A stretch of DNA of 64,000 bases from Sphingomonas lycopersici (GTDB taxonomy: Bacteria; Pseudomonadota; Alphaproteobacteria; Sphingomonadales; Sphingomonadaceae). Positions 1 to 7,466 of this stretch are shown here, in pieces (the first letter of the stretch is position 1; every line of letters begins with the position of its first letter). A program made the position numbers and the translations under genes. Where the stretch lies: contig NZ_JANFAU010000016.1 of NCBI RefSeq assembly GCF_026130605.1, positions 1 through 64,000 on the forward strand, written 5' to 3'. The notes beneath the pieces were generated by a model. That model ran no database searches, was not told where the DNA came from, and saw only the letters and a program-made list of their open reading frames with translations.

Positions 1-779
1 TCGAGGTTATGCCCGTCGATCGGCCCGACATAATAAAAGCCGAGCTCCTCGAACAAGGTGCCGCCCATCGTCATCCCGCGCGCGAATTCGTCGGTCTTGC
101 GCGCGGCATTGTGGAACGGGCGCGGCAATTTGCGCGCGATCCGCTTCATCACGTCGCGCAGCGACAAAAACTCGCGGCTCGACACGATCCGCGACAGATA
201 GGCCGAAAGCCCGCCGACCGGCGGCGCGATCGACATGTCATTGTCGTTCAAGATCACGATCAGCCGGTTGCCCGCCGCCGCGGCGTTGTTCATCGCCTCA
301 TAGGCCATCCCCGCCGACATCGCGCCGTCGCCGATCACCGCGATCGCCTTGCCCGGCGTATCGGCGAGCTTGTTGGCGATCGCAAAGCCCAGCGCGGCCG
401 AGATCGAGGTCGAGGAATGCGCCGCGCCGAACGGGTCGTACTCGCTCTCGCTGCGCTTGGTGAAGCCCGAAAGCCCGCCGCCCTGGCGAAGCGTGCGAAT
501 CCGATCGCGCCGCCCGGTCAGGATCTTGTGCGGATAGCATTGATGCCCGACGTCCCAGATCAGCCGGTCGCGCGGGGTGTCGAACACATAATGCAGCGCC
601 ACCGTCAGCTCGACCACCCCCAGACCCGAGCCGAGATGCCCCCCGGTCTGGCCCACCGCCGAAATCGTCTCCGCGCGCAGCTCGTCCGCCACCTCGCGCA
701 ACCGCTCAGGCGGCAAACGACGCAGCGCCAACGGATCGGCTATCGTGTCAAGCAATGGCGTGTGGGGGAGGTCGCTCAT
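1..779 (-). CDS. dxs: 1-deoxy-D-xylulose-5-phosphate synthase (partial, C-terminus beyond window)
   Basis: Thiamine-diphosphate enzyme that condenses pyruvate and glyceraldehyde-3-phosphate, the first step of the MEP isoprenoid pathway in the cytoplasm. About 259 N-terminal codons are present. The translation opens MSDLPHTPLLDTI and contains GGHLGSGLGVVELTVALHYV, WDVGHQCYPHKILTGRR, the ThDP-binding stretch VIGDGAMSAGMAYEAMN with downstream NDNDMSIAPPVG, and near the window edge ELGFYYVGPIDGHNL, all typical of Dxs. The gene runs off base 1. It lies 49 bp downstream of the zur-like gene on the same strand, so a shared transcript is possible but not shown. Confidence 0.95.
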   Translation of the reverse strand, partial: MSDLPHTPLLDTIADPLALRRLPPERLREVADELRAETISAVGQTGGHLGSGLGVVELTVALHYVFDTPRDRLIWDVGHQCYPHKILTGRRDRIRTLRQGGGLSGFTKRSESEYDPFGAAHSSTSISAALGFAIANKLADTPGKAIAVIGDGAMSAGMAYEAMNNAAAAGNRLIVILNDNDMSIAPPVGGLSAYLSRIVSSREFLSLRDVMKRIARKLPRPFHNAARKTDEFARGMTMGGTLFEELGFYYVGPIDGHNL

Positions 780-828
780 GCGAGCGTCCTACTCCAGCCG
801 AAAACCGCTGTCGATTGCGACGGTTCGA

Positions 829-1308
829 TCAGTTCACCGGTTGCGCGCATATCGCGCAGGTGCCGCGCACCTCGATCACCGGACGTTCCGGGACAAAACC
901 AACGCCTTCCGCCGCGCGGCGCACCGCCTGGGTCAATTTGTCGTCGTCGAGATGCGTCGTCTGCCCGCAAACGTCGCACACCAGGAAAATGCAATCGTGG
1001 CGGCAATCGGGGTGCGCGTTGGCGACATAGGCATTGGCGCTTTCCACCCGCCGCGCGAGATTCGCGCCGACGAACAGATCGAGGATGCGGTAGACGCTGT
1101 TGGCGGCGATCCGCCGCCCCTCGCGCTTCGACACCGCATCGGCGATGTCATAGGCCGAGGCCGGCTTGTCGAACCCGGCGAGCGCGCCGAACACGCTGGC
1201 GCGCATCGCGGTCCATTGCTCGCCCGACCGCTCCAGCGTCTGCTGCGCGGCGCGCGCGAGATCGTCGCCCTGCGGCTCGTGATGATCGTGGTGGGCGTGA
1301 GCGGCCAT
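829..1308 (-). CDS. zur: Fur-family zinc-responsive regulator (Zur-like)
   Basis: A 159-residue Fur-superfamily metalloregulator. The N-terminal half is a winged helix (AYDIADAV, ANSVYRILDLF) and the C-terminal half is the metal/dimerisation domain. Two Cys pairs for structural zinc are visible: VCDVCG near residue 112 and GTCAIC near residue 150. A His-rich start (AHAHHDHH) and NAHPDCRHDC supply further ligands. Zur rather than Fur is favoured by the His-rich head, the Cys pairs and the partner merC gene 46 bp upstream. A palindrome at 1765-1781, ahead of merC, is a plausible autoregulatory operator. The split between Zur and Fur subfamilies is inferred. Confidence 0.8.
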   Translation of the reverse strand: MAAHAHHDHHEPQGDDLARAAQQTLERSGEQWTAMRASVFGALAGFDKPASAYDIADAVSKREGRRIAANSVYRILDLFVGANLARRVESANAYVANAHPDCRHDCIFLVCDVCGQTTHLDDDKLTQAVRRAAEGVGFVPERPVIEVRGTCAICAQPVN

Positions 1309-1354
1309 AACCTAAATCTAGGCCTCGCGAGGCCCCGCGACAACCCGGCGGGTG

Positions 1355-1735
1355 TCAGTTCTCGGCGCGGCGGTTGAGATCGTGACCGAACGCAAGGATG
1401 CCGACCCCGATCACCGTCCACAAAGCTTCGGCATGGCTGCCGTCGTGCGGCAGCGTCATCGCGCCGGCCATGATGCCGAGCCCCAGGCTGCCCATCGCCA
1501 GCGGCATCAGATAGCCGTGGTGGAGCACCCCGCGGCCCAGCGCCACCGCGCCGAGAATGATCGCCAGCGTCAGCCCGACCTCGTGAAAGATCGGGTTGCC
1601 GAGCATCCCGCCGACCGTCGACAGCATCGCCACCAGCACCGCGCTGGCGAGGCAATGCACCACGCACAGCCCGGACAGCATGATTGCCATCCGATCGAGC
1701 GCCCCCATCGGGCCAAGGCGAGTCGTGCTTCCCAT
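1355..1735 (-). CDS. MerC-domain integral membrane protein
   Basis: A 126-residue membrane protein of the MerC family, first known as a mercuric ion transporter of mer operons and widespread as a chromosomal metal-uptake-like protein. It has four hydrophobic segments (roughly residues 15-40, 45-68, 72-92 and 103-118). A single conserved Cys-His pair sits in the first helix (LSGLCVVHCLAS). It is the first gene of a probable merC-zur unit. With a zinc-type regulator as neighbour and no mer genes in sight, a role in zinc or other metal movement is more likely than mercury resistance; that is inference. Confidence 0.8.
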   Translation of the reverse strand: MGSTTRLGPMGALDRMAIMLSGLCVVHCLASAVLVAMLSTVGGMLGNPIFHEVGLTLAIILGAVALGRGVLHHGYLMPLAMGSLGLGIMAGAMTLPHDGSHAEALWTVIGVGILAFGHDLNRRAEN

Positions 1736-1764
1736 TCGTCGCGCGATGTAGCGCGCCTGACGGC

Positions 1765-1781
1765 ATGTTACAATATCACAT
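1765..1781. promoter_or_regulatory. Zur/Fur-box-like palindrome upstream of merC-zur
   Basis: The 17-mer ATGTTACAATATCACAT is an imperfect inverted repeat (ATGTnAnAnTnTnACAT). It has the spacing and AT-rich centre of alphaproteobacterial Zur boxes and stands out in a very GC-rich background. It lies 30 bp before the merC start and about 100 bp before ctaA on the other strand. Assignment to the neighbouring Zur-like protein is inferred from proximity. Confidence 0.55.
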
Positions 1782-1883
1782 CGTCAATTTTCCTTCGCCG
1801 GCCCGCCTTCGCTTGGCACAAAGGGCGGGCTGGGCTAGGCGCGGCGGGTCTTTTTCCTCATCGAATACGTTCAAGGGCGGCCC

Positions 1884-2912
1884 ATGCTGCAACCTACCCC
1901 CGGCTATGTTTCGACCGCCCGCCCCGCCACGCTGGCGCGCTGGCTGTGGTGCGTCGCGGCGCTGATCGTCACGATGGTGGTGGTCGGCGGGATCACGCGG
2001 CTCACCGAATCCGGGCTGTCGATCACCCAGTGGAAGCCGATCAGCGGGATCATCCCCCCACTCAACGACGCGCAATGGCAGGCCGAGTTCGCGGGCTACC
2101 AGCGCATCCCCGAATATCAGCAGCTCAACCGCGGGATGACGCTCGCCGGGTTCAAGGCGATCTTCTTCTGGGAATATATCCACCGCGTGCTGGGCCGCGT
2201 GATCGGGCTCGCCTTCGCGCTGCCCTTGCTCTGGTTCGTGGTGAAGCGCCGCGTACCGCGCGGCTATGGCTGGCGACTCACCGGGATTCTCGCGCTGGGC
2301 GGGCTGCAGGGCGCGATCGGCTGGTGGATGGTCAGCTCCGGCCTGTCGGTGCGCACCGACGTGAGCCATATCCGCCTCGCGGTCCATCTGATGACCGCGC
2401 TCGTGATCCTGGCGGCGATCGTATGGACCGCGCTCGATCTCAACGATCTCGCGCATAATCCGCTGGCGCGCCCGGCACGGCTGCGCCCGATCGCGATCAT
2501 TGCCCTGCTGCTGCTCGCCGCGCAGATCACCTTCGGCGCCTTCACCGCCGGGCTCGACGCGGGTTACGCCTTTGCCAGCTGGCCGCTGATGGGCGACGCT
2601 TTCTTTCCGCCCGAGGTGCCGATGCTGACCCCGGCGTGGATCAATGCGGTCGACAATCCGATCGTCGTCCAGTTCATCCACCGCTGGCTCGCCTTCGTCG
2701 CCGCGGGCGCGCTGTTCATCCTCGCCCTGCGCGCCGGGCGCGGGACGGGCACCGCGGTCGTGCTGCTGGTGGTGCTGCAGGTCTCGCTCGGCATCGCGAC
2801 GCTGCTGACCGGGGTGCAGATCGGCGTCGCGGTCGCGCATCAGGCCAATGCCGCGCTGCTGCTGATCGCCACCGTCGCCGCGGCGCATGTGATCGGCGCG
2901 CGGCGCCGGTGA
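1884..2912 (+). CDS. ctaA: Heme A synthase (CtaA/Cox15)
   Basis: A 342-residue, eight-helix membrane enzyme that oxidises the C8 methyl of heme O to make heme A for aa3-type cytochrome oxidase. The conserved heme-ligand histidines are visible in WEYIHRVLGR (about residue 100), IRLAVHLMTAL, VVQFIHRWLAF and VAVAHQANAAL. The N-terminal signature VVVGGITRLTESGLSIT and WKPISGIIPPLN match type-2 (alphaproteobacterial and mitochondrial) Cox15. Its last codons overlap the GTG start of cutA by four bases, so the two are translationally coupled. Confidence 0.95.
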   Translation: MLQPTPGYVSTARPATLARWLWCVAALIVTMVVVGGITRLTESGLSITQWKPISGIIPPLNDAQWQAEFAGYQRIPEYQQLNRGMTLAGFKAIFFWEYIHRVLGRVIGLAFALPLLWFVVKRRVPRGYGWRLTGILALGGLQGAIGWWMVSSGLSVRTDVSHIRLAVHLMTALVILAAIVWTALDLNDLAHNPLARPARLRPIAIIALLLLAAQITFGAFTAGLDAGYAFASWPLMGDAFFPPEVPMLTPAWINAVDNPIVVQFIHRWLAFVAAGALFILALRAGRGTGTAVVLLVVLQVSLGIATLLTGVQIGVAVAHQANAALLLIATVAAAHVIGARRR

Positions 2913-3223
2913 CCGCCACTATCGCGATCGTCCAGGTCACCTGCCCCGATCGCGACACCGCCGAATCGATCGCGCGGACCTTGCTCGCGGAACGGCTGAT
3001 CGCCTGCGCCAATATCCTCGACTGCCGTTCGGTCTATCGCTGGCAGGGCGCGATCGAACAGGGCGACGAGGTGGCGATGCAGCTCAAGACGCTCCCCGCG
3101 CGGATCGATGCGGCGGCGGCGCGAATCGCCGCGCTCCACCCTTATGATCTTGCCGCGATCGAGCATTGGCCGGCGACCGCCACCCCCGCGGTCGCCGCGT
3201 GGGTCGCCGAAGCGGTATTATAA
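2909..3223 (+). CDS. cutA: Divalent-cation tolerance protein CutA
   Basis: A 104-residue trimeric CutA1-fold protein linked to copper and other divalent-cation tolerance; its precise role is unsettled in the family. The ferredoxin-like core is clear: IAIVQVTCPDRDTAESIARTL, RLIACANIL, SVYRWQGAIEQGDEV, and LHPYDLAAIEHWPA near the C-terminus. The start is taken as the GTG at 2909, which overlaps the ctaA stop (GTGA) and gives a normal-length N-terminus; no in-frame ATG gives a complete domain. Confidence 0.9.
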   Translation: MTATIAIVQVTCPDRDTAESIARTLLAERLIACANILDCRSVYRWQGAIEQGDEVAMQLKTLPARIDAAAARIAALHPYDLAAIEHWPATATPAVAAWVAEAVL

Positions 3224-3341
3224 TACCCGTCAGGAACCGCGCGGAAATCTTGACTTTCCGCCGGCCCTCCCGCATTGGCCGCGCGTCGGCGCCGTGCCCC
3301 GCGGGTGCGGCGTCCTTTCGTTTTGATGAGGTCGAACAGCC

Positions 3342-3821
3342 ATGAAGGCGCTGATGAAGACCACCAAGTCGGCCAAGCCGCATGAGGTGGAGAAGAAGTG
3401 GCATATCGTCGATGCCGACGGCCTGGTGGTCGGTCGCGCGGCGGTGGTGATCGCCAATGTCCTGCGCGGCAAGCACAAGCCGAGCTTCACCCCGCACGTC
3501 GATTGCGGTGACAATGTCATCGTGATCAACGCCGACAAGATCCGTTTCACCGGCAACAAGCTGGCAGACAAGGTCTATTACAAGCACACCGGCTATGCCG
3601 GCGGCATCAAGGGCGTCACCGCCGGCAAGGTGCTGGAAGGCCGCTTCCCCGAGCGCGTGCTCGAAAAGGCCGTCGAGCGCATGATCCCGCGCGGCCCGCT
3701 CGGCCGTCAGCAGATGCGCAACCTGCGCATCTTCAAGGGCAGCGAGCATCCGCATGCCGCGCAGAACCCCGAGCCGCTCGACATCGCGGCGATGAACCGC
3801 AAGAACAAGGTGGGCGCATAA
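3342..3821 (+). CDS. rplM: 50S ribosomal protein L13
   Basis: A 159-residue large-subunit protein that binds 23S rRNA early in assembly. Signature segments are visible: KKWHIVDADGLVVGRAA, LRGKHKPSFTPHVDCGD, YYKHTGYAGGIK and MIPRGPLGRQQMRNLRIFKG. A TTGACT hexamer at 3250-3255 in the leader could be the -35 of its promoter, though no convincing -10 is seen. The stop codon overlaps the rpsI start by one base (TAATG), the usual rplM-rpsI operon. Confidence 0.98.
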   Translation: MKALMKTTKSAKPHEVEKKWHIVDADGLVVGRAAVVIANVLRGKHKPSFTPHVDCGDNVIVINADKIRFTGNKLADKVYYKHTGYAGGIKGVTAGKVLEGRFPERVLEKAVERMIPRGPLGRQQMRNLRIFKGSEHPHAAQNPEPLDIAAMNRKNKVGA

Positions 3822-4369
3822 TGTCCGACAATCGCCAGTCCCTCGCCGACCTCGGCGCCGCGCTCAACCAGCAGCGCGAGGCGGCCGTCACCGCTTCGGA
3901 AGACAAGGCCGAAGCCTATCTCGCCGGCCAGATCGACGAGCCGGTCCAGCGCGCCCCGCTGCGTGCGCAGGAGCTCGACAAGTTCGGCCGCGCCTATGCG
4001 ACCGGTCGCCGCAAGGACGCCGTCGCCCGCGTGTGGCTCAAGCCTGGCACCGGCAAGATCACGATCAACGGCCGTGATCAGGAAATCTATTTCGCGCGTC
4101 CGACGCTGCGTCTCGTCATCAACCAGGTGTTCGGGATCACCGAGCGCGAAGGCCAGTATGACGTGATCTGCTCGGTCAAGGGCGGCGGGCTTTCGGGTCA
4201 GGCCGGCGCGGTCAAGCACGGCATCAGCCAGGCGCTGACCAAGTATGAGCCGGCGCTGCGTTCGCCGGTCAAGGCCGCCGGCTTCCTCACCCGCGACAGC
4301 CGCGCGGTGGAGCGTAAGAAGTACGGCCGCGCCAAGGCACGTCGTAGCTTCCAGTTCTCGAAGCGCTAA
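3821..4369 (+). CDS. rpsI: 30S ribosomal protein S9
   Basis: A 182-residue small-subunit protein whose C-terminal tail (RRSFQFSKR) reaches the P-site tRNA. The S9 core starts near residue 55 (YATGRRKDAVARVWLKPGTGKITINGRD) and includes VKGGGLSGQAGAVKHGISQAL and LTRDSRAVERKKYGRAKARR. The first ~50 residues form the Ala/Gln/Glu-rich extension usual in alphaproteobacteria. Second gene of rplM-rpsI; followed by a strong terminator. Confidence 0.98.
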   Translation: MSDNRQSLADLGAALNQQREAAVTASEDKAEAYLAGQIDEPVQRAPLRAQELDKFGRAYATGRRKDAVARVWLKPGTGKITINGRDQEIYFARPTLRLVINQVFGITEREGQYDVICSVKGGGLSGQAGAVKHGISQALTKYEPALRSPVKAAGFLTRDSRAVERKKYGRAKARRSFQFSKR

Positions 4370-4393
4370 TCCGCCTTCGGCGACAACGAATTG

Positions 4394-4422
4394 GGGCGGT
4401 CCGGCAACGGGTCGCCCTTTTT
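4394..4422 (+). terminator. Rho-independent terminator of rplM-rpsI
   Basis: A fully paired 10-bp stem (GGGCGGTCCG against CGGGTCGCCC, with two G-T pairs) closes a GCAA tetraloop at 4394-4417. It is followed directly by five T residues, 25 bp past the rpsI stop. Confidence 0.9.
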
Positions 4423-4465
4423 CGTGTCCGGTGGGGGGAACCGGTCGACACAGGCACCACCGTAG

Positions 4466-4513
4466 CCCCGGCCCCTTCGACTGCCTGCCTTGGCAGGCAG
4501 GCGCTCAGGACAG
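4466..4513 (+). repeat. 48-bp intergenic palindromic repeat, copy 1
   Basis: This 48-bp element has a central palindrome (TGCCTGCCTTGGCAGGCA) and flanks CCCCGGCCCCTTCGA and GCGCTCAGGACAG. The same 48 bases occur in the opposite orientation at 7374-7421 with no mismatch. It resembles the REP-like intergenic elements common in sphingomonads. The rest of the 4370-4695 interval beyond this repeat and the rpsI terminator shows nothing recognisable. Confidence 0.85.
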
Positions 4514-4695
4514 GCTTGAGCCGGGGTCCATCGGGAGGCAGGCGCTGGACAAGAGGCTCTAGCCGCAGGGCGTGCGGCACAATGGACTTCGGCTCAAGGC
4601 CCGGGTGACGAGGGGAAATTTACAGTCGGTCAGGCTATGTACAGCCTCGCCATTACAGGGTCCGCGCGCCTTCCCCTGCTCTCCCGGCCGCCCCC

Positions 4696-5331
4696 ATGCC
4701 CGATCTCGCCCACTTTACCCCGCACCTCCCCACCTTCGCGCTCCTGCTCGGCGTCGTCGTCCTCGCCGGGATGCTGCGCCGCGTCCCGATCGTCGGGCGC
4801 GTCGTGAACCTCGCGATCCTGCTCGGCCTCGTCTTCGTGCTGGCGATGCTGGTCGACGAGCGCGGGCGGATGGACCCGCATGTCGGGCGCTTCATGCGCG
4901 CATTCGATTCGTCGGCCGAGGAGGTGACCGGCAAGGAAACCCGCGTCCGCATGTCGCGCGACGGGCATTTCTGGGTCACCGCCCGTTTCGGCGGCACGAC
5001 GCGGCGGATGCTGGTCGATAGCGGCGCGACGATCACCGCTTTGTCCGCCGACAGCGCGACCGAGGCCGGGCTCGATGTCGAGCAGCCCGATTTCCCGGTG
5101 CTGCTGCGCACCGCCAACGGCACGATTCACGCGCAGACCGCCACCGTCGACGAATTGCAGCTCGGCAATGTCGTCGCCCGCGACCTGCCGGTGGTCGTCT
5201 CGCCGTCGTTCGGCAATGTCGACGTTTTGGGGATGAACTTCCTCTCGCGGTTGCAATCGTGGCGGGTCGAGGGCGACACGCTCGTGCTCGTCCCGCATCA
5301 CCCGCAGCGCGCCGCGGTCGCTACATCCTGA
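4696..5331 (+). CDS. Membrane-anchored retropepsin-like (clan AA) aspartic protease, TIGR02281 type
   Basis: A 211-residue protein with two N-terminal hydrophobic segments (about residues 10-27 and 34-53) followed by a periplasmic single-domain aspartic protease fold. The active-site motif MLVDSGATITALS lies near residue 112. Supporting family features are MSRDGHFWVTARFGG before it and the second half VLGMNFLSRLQSW near residue 180. One catalytic Asp per chain means it would act as a dimer. Substrates in this family are unknown. Its 3' end overlaps the end of modC on the opposite strand by 11 bp. Confidence 0.85.
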   Translation: MPDLAHFTPHLPTFALLLGVVVLAGMLRRVPIVGRVVNLAILLGLVFVLAMLVDERGRMDPHVGRFMRAFDSSAEEVTGKETRVRMSRDGHFWVTARFGGTTRRMLVDSGATITALSADSATEAGLDVEQPDFPVLLRTANGTIHAQTATVDELQLGNVVARDLPVVVSPSFGNVDVLGMNFLSRLQSWRVEGDTLVLVPHHPQRAAVATS

Positions 5332-5923
5332 CCACCCGCGCGCACAGCCGCTCCGCCTCGCGCTCGTCGTGGGTGACGAGCAGCAGCGGCAGCCCGCTGT
5401 CGTCGCGCACCCGCTCGATCAGCCGCATCGCTTCCTCGCGCCGCAGCGCGTCGAGCGACGACAAGGGCTCGTCGAGCAGCAGGAATTCGGGATCGGACAG
5501 CAACGCCCGACCGATTGCCACGCGCCGCGCTTCGCCCCCCGACAAGGCGCGCGGCCAGCGATCGAGCAGATGCGCGATATCGAGCGAGGCGGCGATCGTC
5601 GCCAGCCGCGCCGCATCCTTCGCGCCGTAGAGCAGGTTGCGCCGCACATCGAGATGCAGGAATAGCCGCGCGTCCTGAAAGACATAGCCGGCGCGGCGAT
5701 GATGCGCCGGCACCTCCACCCGCGCCGCGCGATCGGTCAGCACGCGTCCGCCGACACGGACATGCCCGCGATCGGGGCGCAGCAGCCCGGCGATCATGTC
5801 GAGCACGCTGGTCTTGCCGACGCCCGACGGGCCGACCAGCGCCACCGCCTGTTCTTCCGCGACGAAGGCGGTGGCGACCAAGGCATCGCCGCGGCGCAGC
5901 GTCACGTCGATATCAAAGGACAT
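5321..5923 (-). CDS. modC: Molybdate ABC transporter ATP-binding protein, short form
   Basis: A 200-residue ABC ATPase that would power molybdate uptake with ModB and ModA. Walker A GPSGVGKT (residues 31-38), signature ALSGGEARR, Walker B FLLLDEPLSSLD and the switch LLVTHDERE are all intact. Family ModC is about 350 residues with a C-terminal TOBE/MOP molybdate-binding domain. That domain is absent here and the chain ends right after the ATPase core. The ATG at 5923 is chosen because it overlaps the end of modB by 11 bp; longer in-frame extensions would run through modB. Confidence 0.88.
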   Translation of the reverse strand: MSFDIDVTLRRGDALVATAFVAEEQAVALVGPSGVGKTSVLDMIAGLLRPDRGHVRVGGRVLTDRAARVEVPAHHRRAGYVFQDARLFLHLDVRRNLLYGAKDAARLATIAASLDIAHLLDRWPRALSGGEARRVAIGRALLSDPEFLLLDEPLSSLDALRREEAMRLIERVRDDSGLPLLLVTHDEREAERLCARVVRM

Positions 5924-6596
5924 GCACGCCCCGCCCGGCGCGGCGCGCCAGCCATTCCGAGACGAGCAGCGCGACCAGGCTGATCGCGACCGAGATCGCC
6001 GCCAGCCGCCACACCAGATCCTCCCCGCCCGGCCGCTGGAGCGCGGCATAGATGGCGAGCGGCAGCGTTTCGGTCTCGCCCGGCACGTTGGAGACGAAGG
6101 TGATCGTCGCGCCGAATTCCCCCAGCGCGCGCGCAAAGGCGAGCGTCGCCCCGGCGAGCACGCCCGGCCAGCACAAGGGCAAGGTGATCGTGCGGAAGGT
6201 CCGCCAGCGCCCCGCGCCCAGCGTCCGGGCCGCATCCTCGAGCCGCCGGTCGACCGACTCCAGCGACAGCCGGATCGCGCGCACCGCGAGCGGCAAGGCC
6301 ATCACCGCCGCCGCCAGCGCCGCGCCGGTCCAGCGGAACAGCAGGGTCACCCCGAACCAGCGTTCGAGCGGCCCCCCGATCGGCCCCGCCGGCGCGAAGG
6401 CGATCAGCAGCACCCAGCCGGTCACCACCGGCGGCACCACCAACGGCAGATGGATCAGCGCATCGAGCAAGGTCCGCCCCGGAAACCGCCCGCGCGCCAG
6501 CGCGTAAGCGAGCAGGAAGGCGACCGGCAGCACCGCCAGCGTCCCTACCCCGCCGACCAGCAGCGACAGCCGCACGATCGACCAGACGCTCTCCAC
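5913..6596 (-). CDS. modB: Molybdate ABC transporter permease
   Basis: A 227-residue inner-membrane permease with five to six transmembrane helices. The EAA-type loop that contacts the ATPase is visible (LEDAARTLGAGRWRTFRTITLPLCWPGVLAG), preceded by LPLVVPPVVTGWVLL and followed by ARALGEFGATITFVSN, the ModB hallmarks. It lies between modA (2-bp gap) and modC (11-bp overlap) in a modABC operon. Confidence 0.93.
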   Translation of the reverse strand: MESVWSIVRLSLLVGGVGTLAVLPVAFLLAYALARGRFPGRTLLDALIHLPLVVPPVVTGWVLLIAFAPAGPIGGPLERWFGVTLLFRWTGAALAAAVMALPLAVRAIRLSLESVDRRLEDAARTLGAGRWRTFRTITLPLCWPGVLAGATLAFARALGEFGATITFVSNVPGETETLPLAIYAALQRPGGEDLVWRLAAISVAISLVALLVSEWLARRAGRGVHVL

Positions 6597-6598
6597 CG

Positions 6599-7342
6599 TC
6601 AGGGCCGCGTGAAACCGAAGCGGGCGAAGATCGCGTGGCCGCGCGCACTCAGCAGGAAGCGGCGAAAGCCCTCCGCCGCCGGGTTACGCGACGCCGCGAG
6701 CCGCGCGACCGGATAACGGATCGGCGGGTGGCTCGATGCCGGGAACATGCCGGCGACGCGCACCTTCGTCGATGCCGCGGCGTCGGTTGCATAGACGATC
6801 CCGAACGGCGCAGCGCCACGCTCGACCAGCGCCAGCGCCGCGCGGACATTCTCCGCACGCACCATTTTGGGCGCGATCGCCTGCCACGCGCCGAGCTTCT
6901 CGAGCGCCGCCTGGCCGTATTTGCCTGCCGGCACCGCCGCCGGATCGGCCATCGCCACCGCGCCGCGCGCCAGCGTCGCGCCGAGCGTCCGCACCGTCAG
7001 CCGCGTCCGTCCGCTCGCCGGCTCGACCACCACCAATCGGTTGCCGACCAGATCGGCGCGCGTCCCCTGGGCCAGCAGGCCCTTCGCAGCGAGCGCGTCC
7101 ATCCATTCCTCGTCGGCGGAGACGAACAGATCGGCCGGGGCGCCCGCGATCGCCTGCCGCGCGAGCGCGGAGGAGGCGGCGAAGGAGATCGTCGGCCGCT
7201 GATGCCCGGCGCTCGCCCAGACATCCGCGGCGGCGTTCATCGATTCCTGCAACGAGGCGGCGGCGAGGACCAAAGGCGCGCGCTCCTGCGCGGCGGCGGG
7301 GATAGCGAGGAGCGCGAGGACAAGGGCGATCAAAGTGCGCAC
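6599..7342 (-). CDS. modA: Molybdate-binding periplasmic protein
   Basis: A 247-residue solute-binding protein for molybdate. The signal peptide VRTLIALVLALLAIPAAAQ is followed by LVLAAASLQESMNAAADVW, SFAASSALARQAIAGAPADLFVSADEEWMD and DPAAVPAGKYGQAALEKLG, which line the oxyanion site in ModA. The GTG at 7342 is chosen: a GGAG Shine-Dalgarno lies 9 bases upstream and the signal peptide begins there. Upstream in-frame codons read through the 48-bp repeat, so a longer start is unlikely. First gene of modABC. Confidence 0.93.
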   Translation of the reverse strand: MRTLIALVLALLAIPAAAQERAPLVLAAASLQESMNAAADVWASAGHQRPTISFAASSALARQAIAGAPADLFVSADEEWMDALAAKGLLAQGTRADLVGNRLVVVEPASGRTRLTVRTLGATLARGAVAMADPAAVPAGKYGQAALEKLGAWQAIAPKMVRAENVRAALALVERGAAPFGIVYATDAAASTKVRVAGMFPASSHPPIRYPVARLAASRNPAAEGFRRFLLSARGHAIFARFGFTRP

Positions 7343-7373
7343 GCATTGCTTCTCCCAACCGTCACCCCGGCCT

Positions 7374-7421
7374 CTGTCCTGAGCGCCTGCCTGCCAAGGC
7401 AGGCAGTCGAAGGGGCCGGGG
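7374..7421 (-). repeat. 48-bp intergenic palindromic repeat, copy 2 (inverted)
   Basis: Reverse complement of 4466-4513 without mismatch over 48 bp. It lies in the modA-lepA gap. The two copies bracket the protease-modC-modB-modA block, so recombination between them could invert about 2.9 kb. Confidence 0.85.
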
Positions 7422-7436
7422 TAACGGGGAGGCTCA

Positions 7437-7459
7437 CCCGTCATTGGCTCAATGACGGG
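7437..7459 (-). terminator. Hairpin downstream of lepA, possible terminator
   Basis: CCCGTCATT at 7437-7445 pairs perfectly with AATGACGGG at 7451-7459 around a 5-base loop, eight bases past the lepA stop. No T tract follows on the lepA strand, so an intrinsic terminator role is uncertain. Confidence 0.4.
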
Positions 7460-7466
7460 GAGAACA

